Positions 33,929 to 44,320 of a stretch of DNA of 64,000 bases are shown piece by piece. The stretch comes from Desulfobacca sp. Its GTDB lineage: Bacteria; Desulfobacterota; Desulfobaccia; Desulfobaccales; Desulfobaccaceae. Position 1 is the first letter of the stretch. The number at the start of each line of letters is the position of its first letter. Below the pieces are notes generated by a model, which saw only the letters and a list, made by a program, of their open reading frames with translations, was not told where the DNA came from and searched no databases. Location: NCBI GenBank assembly GCA_020725545.1, contig DYEV01000008.1, positions 167,930 through 231,929 on the forward strand, given 5' to 3'. Made by a program: the position numbers and the translations under genes.

Positions 33929-34695
33929 CGGCCCGCCGCCGATTGACGAGCCGCCTGCAGGCGCAGCCAATTCTCCGCCAGGATGGCCCGCCGCTCTGCA
34001 GCCGACAGGGCCAGCGACAACAATTTTTCTCTTTCAGCCACTGGATCGCCGAAAGGATAATCGCTGCCAAAGAGGAGCCGGGCCGCGCCAAAGTTTCTGA
34101 CATAGTCCGTGATTTCCGCACTCCCAGCCAAGGCGGTGTCGGCGTAGACCTGCGGCAGGTCCCAGATACCCGAAGCTTTGAGGCGGCGGTAACCGCCGTT
34201 CAACATGCCCAAATGCGGGATGATGACGGTGGCCGTCGGCGCCAGCTCTTGGATAAAAAAGAGGGTATTGCTCAGGGATTCCTCCAAAAGAATGGGCAAC
34301 CCCAAATCCAAGGCCTTGGCGAGAAATTCCCGGCAACGGGGATCATCATACCGATATTCCGGTTCGTCATCATGACGGTGCCATTTGACGGCGGCATAGT
34401 CCTCCCGCAAGTCTTCCCAGGCAAAATCGTTCCAGACAAAAAAATAGGGATACAGGGTCAAGGCCGGGTCCTGGAGTGCGAGGAGATAGCGATGTGCCCG
34501 TCGTCGGCACTCCTGCCAGGTCGGGCTGTCCACAAAAGCCCGGTCATAGCGGTCATAAATATCCTCCACCGGCGGGATCAGGCCGGCCCCGGTGATCCCG
34601 GCGGCTAGCAGACGGGACCGGACCATCTCCCACGGCCAGGCCACGTGCTGCACCCCGCAATGGAGGTGGCTGTCGATACAGGACAGGGGGGCCAT
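33925..34695 (-). CDS. Amidohydrolase-family protein
   Basis: About 256 residues. The N-terminus CIDSHLHCGVQHV carries the H-x-H metal motif of amidohydrolases. VIIPHLGMLNGG and LLFGSDYPFGDP hold the later histidine and the catalytic aspartate, which is the pattern of the amidohydrolase-2 (aminocarboxymuconate decarboxylase-like) group. It probably acts on a small molecule as hydrolase or decarboxylase. The start ATG 34695 lies 9 bases after the stop of the Mth938-like gene on the same strand, so the two are an operon. Confidence 0.82.
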   Translation of the reverse strand: MAPLSCIDSHLHCGVQHVAWPWEMVRSRLLAAGITGAGLIPPVEDIYDRYDRAFVDSPTWQECRRRAHRYLLALQDPALTLYPYFFVWNDFAWEDLREDYAAVKWHRHDDEPEYRYDDPRCREFLAKALDLGLPILLEESLSNTLFFIQELAPTATVIIPHLGMLNGGYRRLKASGIWDLPQVYADTALAGSAEITDYVRNFGAARLLFGSDYPFGDPVAEREKLLSLALSAAERRAILAENWLRLQAARQSAAGR

Positions 34696-34703
34696 GGGGA
34701 GCC

Positions 34704-35045
34704 TCAGCAGGTCAGATGCAGGGCCGCAGCTACTTTGCGTTTCCCGGCCAGAACGTTGAAGGTGCGGCAAGCTTCGGCGGTAGGCACCACGATTAACTCG
34801 ATTCCCAATGATTTCAGGGAGTGAGCCAGTCCCGGATCCACCTGCATCTTGCCGGGCTGCCCCTGACCGACGATCAGGACCTCGGGTTTCGCCTTGATGA
34901 CCGCCGGAATATCGGCAAGTTGCAAGAGATGGCCCTGCTGCCGCCACCAGGAATCTTGAATCCCGTCGGGCAACAGGATAATATCCTGCGTAAAGGCCCG
35001 GCCGTCCACCACGAGGCGGCCGAATGCATAGGAGTCGATATGCAT
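34704..35045 (-). CDS. Mth938-like (AAMDC/DUF498) domain protein
   Basis: This 113-residue protein matches the Mth938 fold: IDSYAFGRLVVDGRAFTQDI, then WWRQQGHLLQLADIPAVI, EVLIVGQGQPGKM and VAAALHLTC at the C-terminus, all typical of the family. Members are small, soluble and of unclear function; in some genomes they accompany respiratory or redox genes. It is probably co-transcribed with the amidohydrolase downstream. Confidence 0.88.
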   Translation of the reverse strand: MHIDSYAFGRLVVDGRAFTQDIILLPDGIQDSWWRQQGHLLQLADIPAVIKAKPEVLIVGQGQPGKMQVDPGLAHSLKSLGIELIVVPTAEACRTFNVLAGKRKVAAALHLTC

Positions 35046-35056
35046 AAAAGCTCCTG

Positions 35057-35343
35057 TTAGTTGTTCGTTGCTTGTTGTCAGTTGCTAGTTCGCAGTTTTT
35101 TTTCGCTGGCTCAAGCCTGCAGCTACAGGATAAGCTTCTCGATCAATGTTCATTAGCCGCGGATCAGCCGCGCAGCATGAAAATTCACGATGTCCGCGGC
35201 TGGCGGGCTGTTGCTGGCAGGAATGCCGGCGCTGCGCAGAGCAGCGGTTTGGATGGGCACGGAGGCCCGCCCCACTAAAATCAGATCTTATGGAGAAACC
35301 GGCAACCGGAAACGGCAAACTACATTTTCCCGACAAATCTATT
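35057..35343. repeat. Intergenic repeat cluster
   Basis: This gap holds three repeat types: a TTGTTAGTT-like tract (35057-35095), the GGGCACGGAGGCCCGCCCCAC unit (about 35257-35277) also seen near 10600, and an AACCGGCAACCGG simple repeat (about 35292-35305). No gene was recognised. The divergent promoters for the Mth938-like and SPOUT methyltransferase genes must lie here but were not resolved. Confidence 0.6.
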
Positions 35344-35425
35344 ATAATCCAAGCGGTCGCGCTCGTGCCAGTGGGAAAGAGTCAACGGCCGTTGATGCCC
35401 TCTATGAAGAAAGGTAGAAGAGAAG

Positions 35426-36181
35426 ATGACGGTGACGGCGGGGCGGGTAAACCTGGATAACCTGACGGTAGTCCTGCACAAACCCCGGTTAGCGGAAAAT
35501 ATCGGCGCCGCGGCTCGCGCCGCCCGCAACATGGGCCTCAGCCGCCTGATAGTCGTCCAGCCCGAGGACCTGGATCAGGAGCGCATGCTGAAGATGGCCA
35601 CCGGACCGTCGGCTGAACTGATCCAGCGCCTGGTGGTCCATGACGATGTGGCCACGGCCTTGGGTGGGTTCCAATATATTGTGGGCACCACCGCCCGTCT
35701 GGGGGGGGCGTATCGCCAAAGCCCCCTCAGCCCCCGGGAACTGGCCCAACACTTGGTGGCCATCTCCCAACGTAATCAGGTAGCCCTGTTGTTCGGACCG
35801 GAGAACTGGGGGCTGACCAATGAGGAACTGGCCTTTTGCCATACCCTGGTGACCATCCCCACGTCCGATTTCCGCTCTTTAAATCTGGCCCAGGCCGTCC
35901 TCTTGGTGGCCTATGAAATTTTCCTGGCCCGGGAGGAGGTCGCGCCTCGCTTTGTGCCCCGGTTGGCCAATTCCTTTGAATTGGAAGCAATGTATGCCGA
36001 GTTGCAGGCTACCTTGATGAAAATCAATTATATCGGCCACCAGAATCCGGAACTCTGGATGATGCGGATCCGACGGTTCTTCTCCCGCCATGGCCTGCGG
36101 GCGTCGGAAGTCCAGGTGGTCCGAGGCATCTGCCGCCAGATCGACTGGTATGTGCGGCGCCGCCTGCTCACCAAAAGCTAA
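35426..36181 (+). CDS. TrmJ-like SPOUT RNA methyltransferase
   Basis: This 251-residue protein has the TrmH/SPOUT knot: VVLHKPRLAENIGAAARAAR at the start, LLFGPENWGLTNEELAFC (motif 2, about 115) and IPTSDFRSLNLAQAVLLVAY (motif 3, about 140). The pattern with a C-terminal extension is that of TrmJ, which makes 2'-O-methylations at position 32 of some tRNAs. The start ATG 35426 follows AGAAGAGAAG. It is followed by a gap of ~215 bases before the M15 peptidase. Confidence 0.9.
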   Translation: MTVTAGRVNLDNLTVVLHKPRLAENIGAAARAARNMGLSRLIVVQPEDLDQERMLKMATGPSAELIQRLVVHDDVATALGGFQYIVGTTARLGGAYRQSPLSPRELAQHLVAISQRNQVALLFGPENWGLTNEELAFCHTLVTIPTSDFRSLNLAQAVLLVAYEIFLAREEVAPRFVPRLANSFELEAMYAELQATLMKINYIGHQNPELWMMRIRRFFSRHGLRASEVQVVRGICRQIDWYVRRRLLTKS

Positions 36182-36397
36182 GGAGCAACGGCATGATTGC
36201 TTCTGGTGGCATGGCACCCTGGCCCTACCCTGGCCCCGGCCAGCCCGAAGGGAATGAATTAGTGTTCAGCCGGAAACTACAGTCGTCGGCAGGTTGGGCA
36301 GCAACAAGAGGTGAAAGTTCTTTGGTAGGGGCGTTCGCGAACCGCTCCGACAGGGTCATGCCCCATAGCAAGGCCTTTCCGAAAGAAAACGAATTAT

Positions 36398-37321
36398 ATG
36401 AAATTTATGATTAAAATGTTGGCTGCGCAGCAATTGCTATCTAGCCTGGCCGTGGTCCTCATCCTGAGTTTCCCCCTGAGTGCGGCCGGCCAGACCCAAG
36501 ACCTGTCGCGCCCTGCGCCTTGGCTGCAGAGCCTGGACCAGTTGCCCGAGGTCCTGCGCCAGAACGAGGCGATCCGTTTGGACCTGCAGGCGTTGGCGGT
36601 TGGCTATGGCGCGGCCATTCAAAAGGTGGTGGGGCAGGGACCGCAGCGGTTCTCCCTGGTCATGGCCAATGGCCGGATAATCCTCTATGACGACGGCCGG
36701 CTGAAAGGGCCGGAAGAAAAACTGGACCGGCCTGATCTGGAGGATATGCTGGCGCAGCCCTATCGGCCGGGCCCTCTTACCCAACCACCCCAAGCCAATG
36801 AGGATCCGGGGCGCATCCGGGTGGAGGCCTTTTTCCAGGCGGTGTATGGGGCGACGCCAGCCGAGGTCCAGGCCCATCTGGTACCCGTGCCGTTTCTGGG
36901 CACCACGGTGCGTTTTCAGGGCAACAATGGTGCCGCTGCGGCCTTAGGCCGGGTGGGGGTCCGCCTGAGCCAGCTCCTGGCTCAAAAGCCGACCTTGCGG
37001 GGTTATATCCTGCCCCTTCAGGGTACCTATAATCATCGCCGCATCGCCGGCAGCGAACGCCTCAGCGCCCATGCCTGGGGCATTGCCATCGATCTGCACC
37101 GGGGGACCTATTGGCGTTGGGGGCGGTTGCTGGCGCCCATGGAACTTCTGGCTCTGCAGGCGGCCTCTCCCCAGGAGATTGTCCAGGCCTTTGAGGCGGA
37201 GGGTTTTATCTGGGGCGGCAAGTGGTATCATTATGATACCATGCATTTTGAGTATCGGCCCGAACTCCTGGCCAAGGCCCGGCTGGCGGCACGGGCGGCT
37301 GCGCCGGCCAGGGATCGTTAG
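36398..37321 (+). CDS. Exported M15-family (D-Ala-D-Ala carboxypeptidase-like) peptidase
   Basis: This 307-residue protein has a signal peptide (MLAAQQLLSSLAVVLILSF) ending near SAAGQ. The C-terminal half holds the M15 zinc site: LSAHAWGIAIDL supplies the H-x6-D pair and TMHFEYRPELL the third histidine. The catalytic glutamate region FEAEGFIWGGKWYH lies between them. Such enzymes trim cell-wall peptides in the periplasm. The ~150-residue region between the signal and the catalytic domain is unassigned and may be a cell-wall binding segment. Confidence 0.85.
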   Translation: MKFMIKMLAAQQLLSSLAVVLILSFPLSAAGQTQDLSRPAPWLQSLDQLPEVLRQNEAIRLDLQALAVGYGAAIQKVVGQGPQRFSLVMANGRIILYDDGRLKGPEEKLDRPDLEDMLAQPYRPGPLTQPPQANEDPGRIRVEAFFQAVYGATPAEVQAHLVPVPFLGTTVRFQGNNGAAAALGRVGVRLSQLLAQKPTLRGYILPLQGTYNHRRIAGSERLSAHAWGIAIDLHRGTYWRWGRLLAPMELLALQAASPQEIVQAFEAEGFIWGGKWYHYDTMHFEYRPELLAKARLAARAAAPARDR

Positions 37322-38042
37322 CCTGAGGGTCAGAGTTGGGCCAAGCCATCCCGGGCTGGCCCTGGCCCACAAACAAGCAGCCAGAGAGACAGGAGGCCTT
37401 GCTGTGGTAGGCAGAGCCCTTTCGGTCAATGGCGCCTGGATGCCGACCGGGAGGTGGGCGCTGCTCGTCTTCCCTCTTCCCGGCGGGGGAAGCGGCACAG
37501 CAATAAATCGGTTTTTTTCAGGCGTGTCCAGTAGACTTCTTGCAGGGGTTATAACCTTCCCCGAGGGGAAAATCTTTTCCAAAAAAGGGTGAATCTCATC
37601 TTGTCATCCTCAGCGCCGCGCAGCATCTAAGATTCTTCGGTCGCTTCGCTCCCTCAGAATGACAAAATGGGCCGACTTGAGATAAATTTGGTGCGCTCCG
37701 TGCAGCCTGCAAAAACTTTACCGGGCATTACTGGTTTTTGTTAAATGGTAAACATTCCGCCTGTCTGTTGGCGAGGGAGGCCAAGAATGTTATCCTGAGG
37801 CGGCATGGGGGTGGCGGCGGCCGCGCCGTGGCACTCCAGGCCCAAGAGAAGAATTCTGGCCTTCCTAGTTGAATAGTCCCTGGAATTCTGGTAATCTGCA
37901 GTGTACTGGGTCAGAAGCCGCGAGTTGTTCTTGCCCGGCTCAGGCCGGAGGACGAGGGCATCTGGCAGGGAGTCCAGGAGCCGATCAGATCCGGCGGCTG
38001 CGGTTGTCCAGGGAACCTTATTAATGTGCGAGGAGTGACCCC
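37322..38042. other. Long intergenic region with a palindromic repeat
   Basis: About 720 bases without a recognisable gene. The only clear structure is the repeat at 37601-37665. Around 37480-37530 a CTTCCCGGCGGGGGAAG hairpin is followed by GGTTTTTTTCAGG, a terminator-like arrangement. The region before 38042 is GC-rich and shows no consensus of the riboswitches I know. Confidence 0.5.
37601..37665. repeat. TTGTCAT...ATGACAA palindromic element
   Basis: TTGTCATCCTCAG at the left end (37601) and CTCAGAATGACAA at the right end (37665) are inverted copies with one or two mismatches. The middle contains GATTCTTCGGTCGCTTCGCT. This matches a repeat type that is common in gene gaps of many bacteria. 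It may fold into a long hairpin in RNA. Confidence 0.75.
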
Positions 38043-39110
38043 ATGACCAGCAAAGAAAGACTCTATCTCATCAGTTTTCAGGAAATTAGCAAGGCTATCA
38101 GCTCAACATTGTCAGTCCGGGAAGTGATGGATCTCATCGTCAACAAGATGGCCGAAGTAATGAACCTGAAAGGCTGCACCATCCGCTTGGTAAATCCCAA
38201 AACCAACACCCTGGAACTGGTGGCCTCCGTGGGCTTAAGTGAAAAATACCTGAGCAAAGGTCAGGTAGATATGGACAAGAGCATCGCCGAAGCCCTGAGC
38301 GGCCGCCCGGTGGCCATCTATGACGCCACCACCGATCCCCGCATTCAATATCCCGAGGAGGCCAAAGAAGAGGGCATCGCTACCCTGGTAGCCATCCCTA
38401 TTCTCAATAAGGGCAAGGTTATCGGGGTGATGCGGCTGCTGACGTCTGAACCCCGGGAATTCCTGATGGACGAGATCGATTTTGCCTGTGCCATTGCCGA
38501 GTTGGGGGGGCAGGCGATTATCAACGCCCAGATGTATGAAGCCAAAACCAAGGAATTGGAGTTCCTGAAGGGGCTGCAACAGGTTTTTAAGGCGATCAAC
38601 TCCACCCTGGAAGTGCAGAAGGTGTTGTCGCTGTTGGTGAAGACTGCCACCACAGCTTTGGACATCAAAGCGGCGGCAGTGCGGCTGCTGGATGAAAAAC
38701 GCAAGCAGATGGAGTTGGTAGCCCATTTCGGCCTCAGCGACCGTTATGTTTCCAAAGGTCCGGTGGAAACGGACAAATCCATTGCCGAGGCCATGACCGG
38801 CAAGGCGGTCATTATGTATGACGTGGCTTCCGATGTGCGGGCGCAATATCCCCAGGCTGCGTCCGAAGAGGGGATTAAGTCCATCATCTCCATCCCCATC
38901 GTTCTCAAGGGGAACGTCATCGGCGTCCTGCGACTCTATACCAGTGAGCGCCGGGAATTTTCCGAAGAGGAAGTCACGTTTATGACCTCCCTGGCCGAAC
39001 AGGCGGCCCTGGCCCTGGAAAATGCCCGCATGTATCAGAAGCTGAAAAAAGAACATGAAGAACTGATGTCTGATCTTTACCGGTTCAGCGGCTTTACCCG
39101 AAGCATATAG
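38043..39110 (+). CDS. Tandem GAF-domain protein
   Basis: This 355-residue protein consists of two GAF domains (about 10-165 and 185-340) and a short tail. The repeats are clearly related to each other: LVASVGLSEKYLSKG matches LVAHFGLSDRYVSKG, and IPILNKGKVIGVMRLLTSE matches IPIVLKGNVIGVLRLYTSE. There is no output domain, so it probably acts as a sensor that binds a partner, for example a kinase. The start ATG 38043 follows GAGGAGTG. The ligand is unknown. The gene ends about 50 bases before a weak terminator-like hairpin. Confidence 0.88.
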   Translation: MTSKERLYLISFQEISKAISSTLSVREVMDLIVNKMAEVMNLKGCTIRLVNPKTNTLELVASVGLSEKYLSKGQVDMDKSIAEALSGRPVAIYDATTDPRIQYPEEAKEEGIATLVAIPILNKGKVIGVMRLLTSEPREFLMDEIDFACAIAELGGQAIINAQMYEAKTKELEFLKGLQQVFKAINSTLEVQKVLSLLVKTATTALDIKAAAVRLLDEKRKQMELVAHFGLSDRYVSKGPVETDKSIAEAMTGKAVIMYDVASDVRAQYPQAASEEGIKSIISIPIVLKGNVIGVLRLYTSERREFSEEEVTFMTSLAEQAALALENARMYQKLKKEHEELMSDLYRFSGFTRSI

Positions 39111-39157
39111 ACAACGAATACCGTCATGGGCTCCTTGCCCACGTCGTCCTTCAGGGG

Positions 39158-39181
39158 GGCCGCTTCTGCCAGGCGGCCTTT
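39158..39181 (+). terminator. Weak terminator-like hairpin
   Basis: GGCCGC and GCGGCC (39158-39163 and 39173-39178) form a short GC stem followed by only three Ts. It could end the GAF gene transcript. Confidence 0.4.
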
Positions 39182-39324
39182 CGTCTTTCCAGATGGCTTG
39201 CCCCGAGCGAGACCGGCAGGCCATACTGCCAGGCGGCGGGCCTGGCGAGAAATTTTCTTGCTTAAAACCGAAATTTAGCATACATTTTTTGGATACAATA
39301 ACGTGAGTTGCCAGTGAGGGGACC

Positions 39325-39561
39325 ATGGAAAAGGCTGATGAGGAGTTGGTGGCTCGCTGGATCGACCAGGATCCGGAATTGAAGCGCCACATTGATGAAC
39401 ATCGAGAATTCGAACGGCAGTTGGAGGAATTCAATCGGCGGCCCTATCTCACCGCCGATGAAACTGTAGAGCGGCGCCGCATCCAGAAGCTGAAATTAGC
39501 AGGACGTGATCGGATTGAACAGATTTTGGCCCGATACCGGGCAAAGGAACAATCAGCATGA
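39325..39561 (+). CDS. DUF465 (YdcH-like) small helical protein
   Basis: This 78-residue protein has the DUF465 pattern: an N-terminal helix, [20 protein letters not shown], a short break and [20 protein letters not shown], then a C-terminal helix. Its ATG follows GGGGACC, not a strong site. The stop overlaps the ilvB start (ATGA), so it is translated together with the ilv operon. Function unknown. Confidence 0.82.
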   Translation: MEKADEELVARWIDQDPELKRHIDEHREFERQLEEFNRRPYLTADETVERRRIQKLKLAGRDRIEQILARYRAKEQSA

Positions 39562-41246
39562 AGATGACCGGCAGTCAGATCTTTTTGAAATGTCTGGAGC
39601 GCGAAGGCGTCAAACATATTTTCGGTTTCCCGGGCGGCGTGGTCTTGGATATCTACGATGAATTGACCCGGACTCCCTTTATCAAACATATCCTCGTGCG
39701 CCATGAACAGGGCGCGGCCCATGCTGCCGATGGCTATGCCCGGGCTTCGGGCAAAGTGGGGGTCTGTCTGGTGACCTCCGGTCCCGGGGCCACCAACACC
39801 GTCTCCGGCATTGCCTCGGCCTATATGGATTCCATTCCCATTGTGGTCTTTACCGGCCAGGTGCCCACGCCGCTCATCGGCAACGATGCCTTTCAGGAAG
39901 TGGATATCGTCGGCATCACCCGGCCATGCACCAAACATAATTATCTGGTCAAGGATGTCAAAGACTTGGCCCGGATCATCCATGAGGCTTTTCATATCGC
40001 CCGGACCGGGCGGCCGGGGCCGGTGCTGGTGGACTTGCCCAAGGATGTTATCCAAGGGGTAACGACGCCCAAGTTTCCGGAGCAGATTCGCATCAAGAGC
40101 TACAACCCCAATTATCACGCCAATCCCAAGCAGATCAAGAAGGCCCTGGAGCTGATCCTGAAGGCGCAGCGGCCGGTGATTTATGCTGGCGGCGGCGTCA
40201 TTCTGTCCAAGGCCTCCGAGGAATTGACCAAATTTGCCGAAGCTCTGCAGATTCCGGTGACCACCACTCTCATGGGCTTGGGCGGCTTCCCGGCGCCCCA
40301 TAGCCTCTGGCTGGGGATGTTGGGCATGCATGGCACCTATTATGCTAATATGTCGGTGCACCATTGTGATGTCCTCATCGCCGTGGGCTCCCGCTTCGAC
40401 GACCGGGTGACCGGCAAGATCGAAGAATTTGCCCCGCATGCCAAGATCATCCACATTGATATTGACCCCACCTCCATCAGTAAGAACGTGGTGGTGGACA
40501 TTCCCATTGTGGGCGACTGTCAGGACGCCTTGAGCCAGCTCAATGCCTTGGCAGCGGAGCATCTGCCCCGGGAACTGAGCCAGGCGCATCGGGCCTGGCT
40601 GGCGCAGATCGATCAATGGAAACGGGAGCATCCCCTGACCTACGATCGGAACAGCGGCGAACTGAAGCCCCAATTCGTGGTGGAAAAGCTCTACGAATTG
40701 ACCCAGGGCAATGCCATCATCAGCACGGAAGTCGGCCAGAACCAGATGTGGGCGGCCCAGTTCTATCCCATTCGCAATCCCAACCGCTGGCTCAGCTCCG
40801 GAGGCTTGGGCTGTATGGGCTATGGCTTCCCGGCTGCCCTGGGAGCCCAAGTGGCCTGTCCCGATGATATTGTCATCGACATCGCCGGCGACGGCAGTAT
40901 TCAGATGAATATCCAGGAAATGGCCACGGCGGTGGAGTATGACCTGCCGGTGAAGGTGGCCATCCTCAACAACGGCTTTCTGGGCATGGTGCGCCAATGG
41001 CAGCAGTTGTTCTATGAGCGCCGGTACAGCTTTACTCCCATGGTATCGCCAGATTTTGTCAAGTTGGCGGAGGCCTATGGCGCTCTGGGGTTGCGGGCCG
41101 AAAAACCCTCAGAAGTGGAAGCGGTGATCCGGGAGGCCCTCAACACCCGCAAACCCGTGCTCATGGACTTCCGGGTGGCCTCGGAAGAATGCGTCCTGCC
41201 CATGGTGCCGGCCGGCGCTCCCATGCATAAAATGCTTCTGACCTAG
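39558..41246 (+). CDS. ilvB: Acetolactate synthase large subunit
   Basis: This 562-residue ThDP enzyme makes 2-acetolactate and 2-aceto-2-hydroxybutyrate from pyruvate. It has the catalytic glutamate in [16 protein letters not shown], an FAD/central domain and the ThDP-binding motif [12 protein letters not shown] with the loop to [12 protein letters not shown]. Biosynthetic AHAS features, including the FAD region and a partner ilvN directly downstream, separate it from catabolic acetolactate synthase. It is overlapped by the DUF465 gene upstream, and the ilvN start is 13 bases beyond its stop. Confidence 0.96.
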   Translation: MKMTGSQIFLKCLEREGVKHIFGFPGGVVLDIYDELTRTPFIKHILVRHEQGAAHAADGYARASGKVGVCLVTSGPGATNTVSGIASAYMDSIPIVVFTGQVPTPLIGNDAFQEVDIVGITRPCTKHNYLVKDVKDLARIIHEAFHIARTGRPGPVLVDLPKDVIQGVTTPKFPEQIRIKSYNPNYHANPKQIKKALELILKAQRPVIYAGGGVILSKASEELTKFAEALQIPVTTTLMGLGGFPAPHSLWLGMLGMHGTYYANMSVHHCDVLIAVGSRFDDRVTGKIEEFAPHAKIIHIDIDPTSISKNVVVDIPIVGDCQDALSQLNALAAEHLPRELSQAHRAWLAQIDQWKREHPLTYDRNSGELKPQFVVEKLYELTQGNAIISTEVGQNQMWAAQFYPIRNPNRWLSSGGLGCMGYGFPAALGAQVACPDDIVIDIAGDGSIQMNIQEMATAVEYDLPVKVAILNNGFLGMVRQWQQLFYERRYSFTPMVSPDFVKLAEAYGALGLRAEKPSEVEAVIREALNTRKPVLMDFRVASEECVLPMVPAGAPMHKMLLT

Positions 41247-41259
41247 AGGAAAGGGAAAC

Positions 41260-41742
41260 ATGCGACACGTGATTTCGGTTTCAGTGGATAATGAACCAGG
41301 CGTTCTTTCCCGGGTCACCGGCCTGTTCAGTGGCCGGGGCTTCAATATTGAGAGTCTCTGCGTGGCGCCCACCATCGATCCCGATGTTTCCCATATTACT
41401 TTGGTGACCGCGGGCAACGAAATGATCATTGAACAGATCATTAAGCAGCTGCGCAAACTTATTAATGTCATCAAGGTGGTAGATCTTACGGCCACGGAGC
41501 ATGTGGAGCGGGAAATGGCCTTGGTAAAAGTCAAGGCCGAAGACCGGCAGCGGGCCGAGGTCCTCCGCATAGCTGATATCTTCCGTTGCCGGGTGGTAGA
41601 TGTCAGCCCGGCGACCTATACCCTGGAGATCACCGGGACCACCGAAAAATTAAACGCGGTGTTGGGTCTGCTCAAGAGCATCGGCATCCAGGAAGTGGTA
41701 CGCTCCGGCTCGCTGGCCATCCAGCGCTCCCGAAAGGATTAA
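41260..41742 (+). CDS. ilvN: Acetolactate synthase small (regulatory) subunit
   Basis: This 160-residue protein has the N-terminal ACT domain: HVISVSVDNEPGVLSRVTGL (valine-binding pattern) and GRGFNIESLCVAP, followed by the C-terminal domain (EDRQRAEVLRIADIF). It activates the large subunit and makes it sensitive to valine. GAGGAAAGG lies upstream of ATG 41260. The hendecad protein follows after 12 bases. Confidence 0.95.
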   Translation: MRHVISVSVDNEPGVLSRVTGLFSGRGFNIESLCVAPTIDPDVSHITLVTAGNEMIIEQIIKQLRKLINVIKVVDLTATEHVEREMALVKVKAEDRQRAEVLRIADIFRCRVVDVSPATYTLEITGTTEKLNAVLGLLKSIGIQEVVRSGSLAIQRSRKD

Positions 41743-41754
41743 GCCAAGAATATC

Positions 41755-42609
41755 ATGACGGAAGCGGGCGGCAAAATCCTGGACAGCGTTAAGGCCGTCA
41801 TCCTGCCGGAGCTGGCCATTATCAAGCAAAGTCTGGCGGTGATCTCCACCCGGCTGGACGGCCTGGAAAAACGCTTTGATGATCTGCGCCTGGACATGAA
41901 CGTGCGCTTTGCTGAGTTTCGGGAGGATAGTCACAAGCGCCAGAGCGAATTTCGGGAAGATGCGGACCGGCGGCAGAGTGAATTCCAGGTAACCATCGAC
42001 AAACGTCTCACAATATCTTACGAAAACCTGGAGAAACGCCTAACGATATTTGAGGTTAATCTGGAACAACGGTTGGCCGAGTTTCGGGAAAGCATTGCTC
42101 AACACCTGCTCACCTTTGAAACCGCCTTTGACAAACGCCTGGCTGAATTCCGGCAGGATGCTGACCGACGCCAGGGTGAATTCCAAAATAATATCGACAA
42201 GCGTTTGGGCGAGTTGCGGGACAGTCATGACAAACGCCTGGCTGAGTTCCGGGCTGATCTCGATAAGCGGGTGGATGATTTTCGCACCGACCAGAATCAA
42301 CGCTGGCTGGAATTCCGCAGCGATCTGGAGCGCAATTTCGAGACTAGTCGGCGGGACAGCCAAAGCCGGCTGGATGGCCTGGCGAATCAACTCACCGACC
42401 TCTCCGGCCGCTTCACCCTTATGGAAGAGGACCTGCGGCTCATCAAGGACGATATGGGCTATCAGAAGATCCTTATCAACGGACAGCAAAGGTCCTTAGA
42501 GGAACTGAGAGGCCAATTCTCCGACTTTAAAACTCGACTCGAGGTTTTAGAAAAGGAAATGACGAAAAAGCCCCGGGCCGTGAGCACAAAAAAAACCGCG
42601 GCCTCCTAA
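41755..42609 (+). CDS. Hendecad-repeat coiled-coil protein
   Basis: This 284-residue protein is built on 11-residue repeats. From residue 51 to 204 there are 14 consecutive units of the type R-[L/Q]-x-E-F-R-x-D-x-D-K, for example [22 protein letters not shown] and [11 protein letters not shown]. Such hendecads form a right-handed or near-straight coiled coil. The N-terminus (1-50) is an amphipathic helix with a [15 protein letters not shown] turn; the C-terminus (205-284) is a second coiled coil ending in a basic Lys/Ala tail. It has no signal and no membrane helix. It sits between ilvN (12 bases) and ilvC (about 35 bases) and should be co-transcribed. I know no named family. Confidence 0.88.
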   Translation: MTEAGGKILDSVKAVILPELAIIKQSLAVISTRLDGLEKRFDDLRLDMNVRFAEFREDSHKRQSEFREDADRRQSEFQVTIDKRLTISYENLEKRLTIFEVNLEQRLAEFRESIAQHLLTFETAFDKRLAEFRQDADRRQGEFQNNIDKRLGELRDSHDKRLAEFRADLDKRVDDFRTDQNQRWLEFRSDLERNFETSRRDSQSRLDGLANQLTDLSGRFTLMEEDLRLIKDDMGYQKILINGQQRSLEELRGQFSDFKTRLEVLEKEMTKKPRAVSTKKTAAS

Positions 42610-42644
42610 CTGTGGCCGCGGATCAGGATAAAGGACAGGAAAGC

Positions 42645-43637
<993 letters not shown>

Positions 43638-43678
43638 GTGCTGAGCAGACTCGTTTACGCCTCTGGCGGGACCGGTTT

Positions 43679-44320
43679 ATGAAAGAGCGCCGCGGTCCCA
43701 TCGCTGCACCAGGCTACCGGTTTATCTTAGCAGGAATAATTATCACCCTGCTGGGCTTGTGGATTGGTGGGCTGGTGCTTATTTTAGGACTGGTTGCCAC
43801 CGGTTTCTTCATCTATTTTTTCCGGGATCCGGAGCGCACCGTGCCGAGTACTGCCGATCTCGTGGTATCGCCGGCGGATGGGCGGATCATAGCTTTGGAA
43901 CGGGGGCGCGAGGAGGTCTTCCTCAAACAACCGGCGCAAAAGCTTAGCATTTTTATGAATGTTTTTGACGTCCACGTCAATCGGGCCCCGGTGGCCGGTC
44001 AGGTCCTCGGGCTGCACTATCAGCCCGGCCGGTATCTGGCGGCCAACCGGCCCGAGGCGCCGGATCAGAATGAACAGTTGGCCGTGCACCTGCGCACCCC
44101 TGACCAGCGAGATGTCGTCATGGTCCAGATTGCCGGCCTCCTGGCCCGGCGGATTATCACCTATCTGCACGAGGGCGAGGCGGTGGCTCAGGGAGAGCGC
44201 GTCGGCCTGATCTGTTTCGGCTCCAGGGTTGACCTCTATCTCCCTGAAACCTATCAGATACAGGTTACCATCGGTCAAAAAGTCAAAGCGGGCAGCAGTA
44301 TTCTGGGGAGAAGGTCATGA
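43679..44320 (+). CDS. psd: Phosphatidylserine decarboxylase proenzyme
   Basis: This 213-residue protein belongs to the short Psd group. It has a double hydrophobic N-terminal segment (YRFILAGIIITLLGLWIGGL), VSPADGRI, MNVFDVHVNRAPVAG and a C-terminal KAGSSILGRRS, where the chain self-cleaves at the Gly-Ser bond to make the pyruvoyl group. It converts phosphatidylserine to phosphatidylethanolamine at the inner membrane. The stop overlaps the pssA start by four bases. Confidence 0.94.
   Translation: MKERRGPIAAPGYRFILAGIIITLLGLWIGGLVLILGLVATGFFIYFFRDPERTVPSTADLVVSPADGRIIALERGREEVFLKQPAQKLSIFMNVFDVHVNRAPVAGQVLGLHYQPGRYLAANRPEAPDQNEQLAVHLRTPDQRDVVMVQIAGLLARRIITYLHEGEAVAQGERVGLICFGSRVDLYLPETYQIQVTIGQKVKAGSSILGRRS

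Noticed and set aside
38235..39434. A 399-codon minus-strand open frame opposite the GAF protein
   Set aside because: It is the reverse of the third-codon pattern of the GAF gene and shows no domain.
39444..40997. A 517-codon open frame on the minus strand opposite ilvB
   Set aside because: It lies within a clear ilvB gene and its protein is His/Gly-rich without family motifs. Long antisense frames are expected at this GC content.
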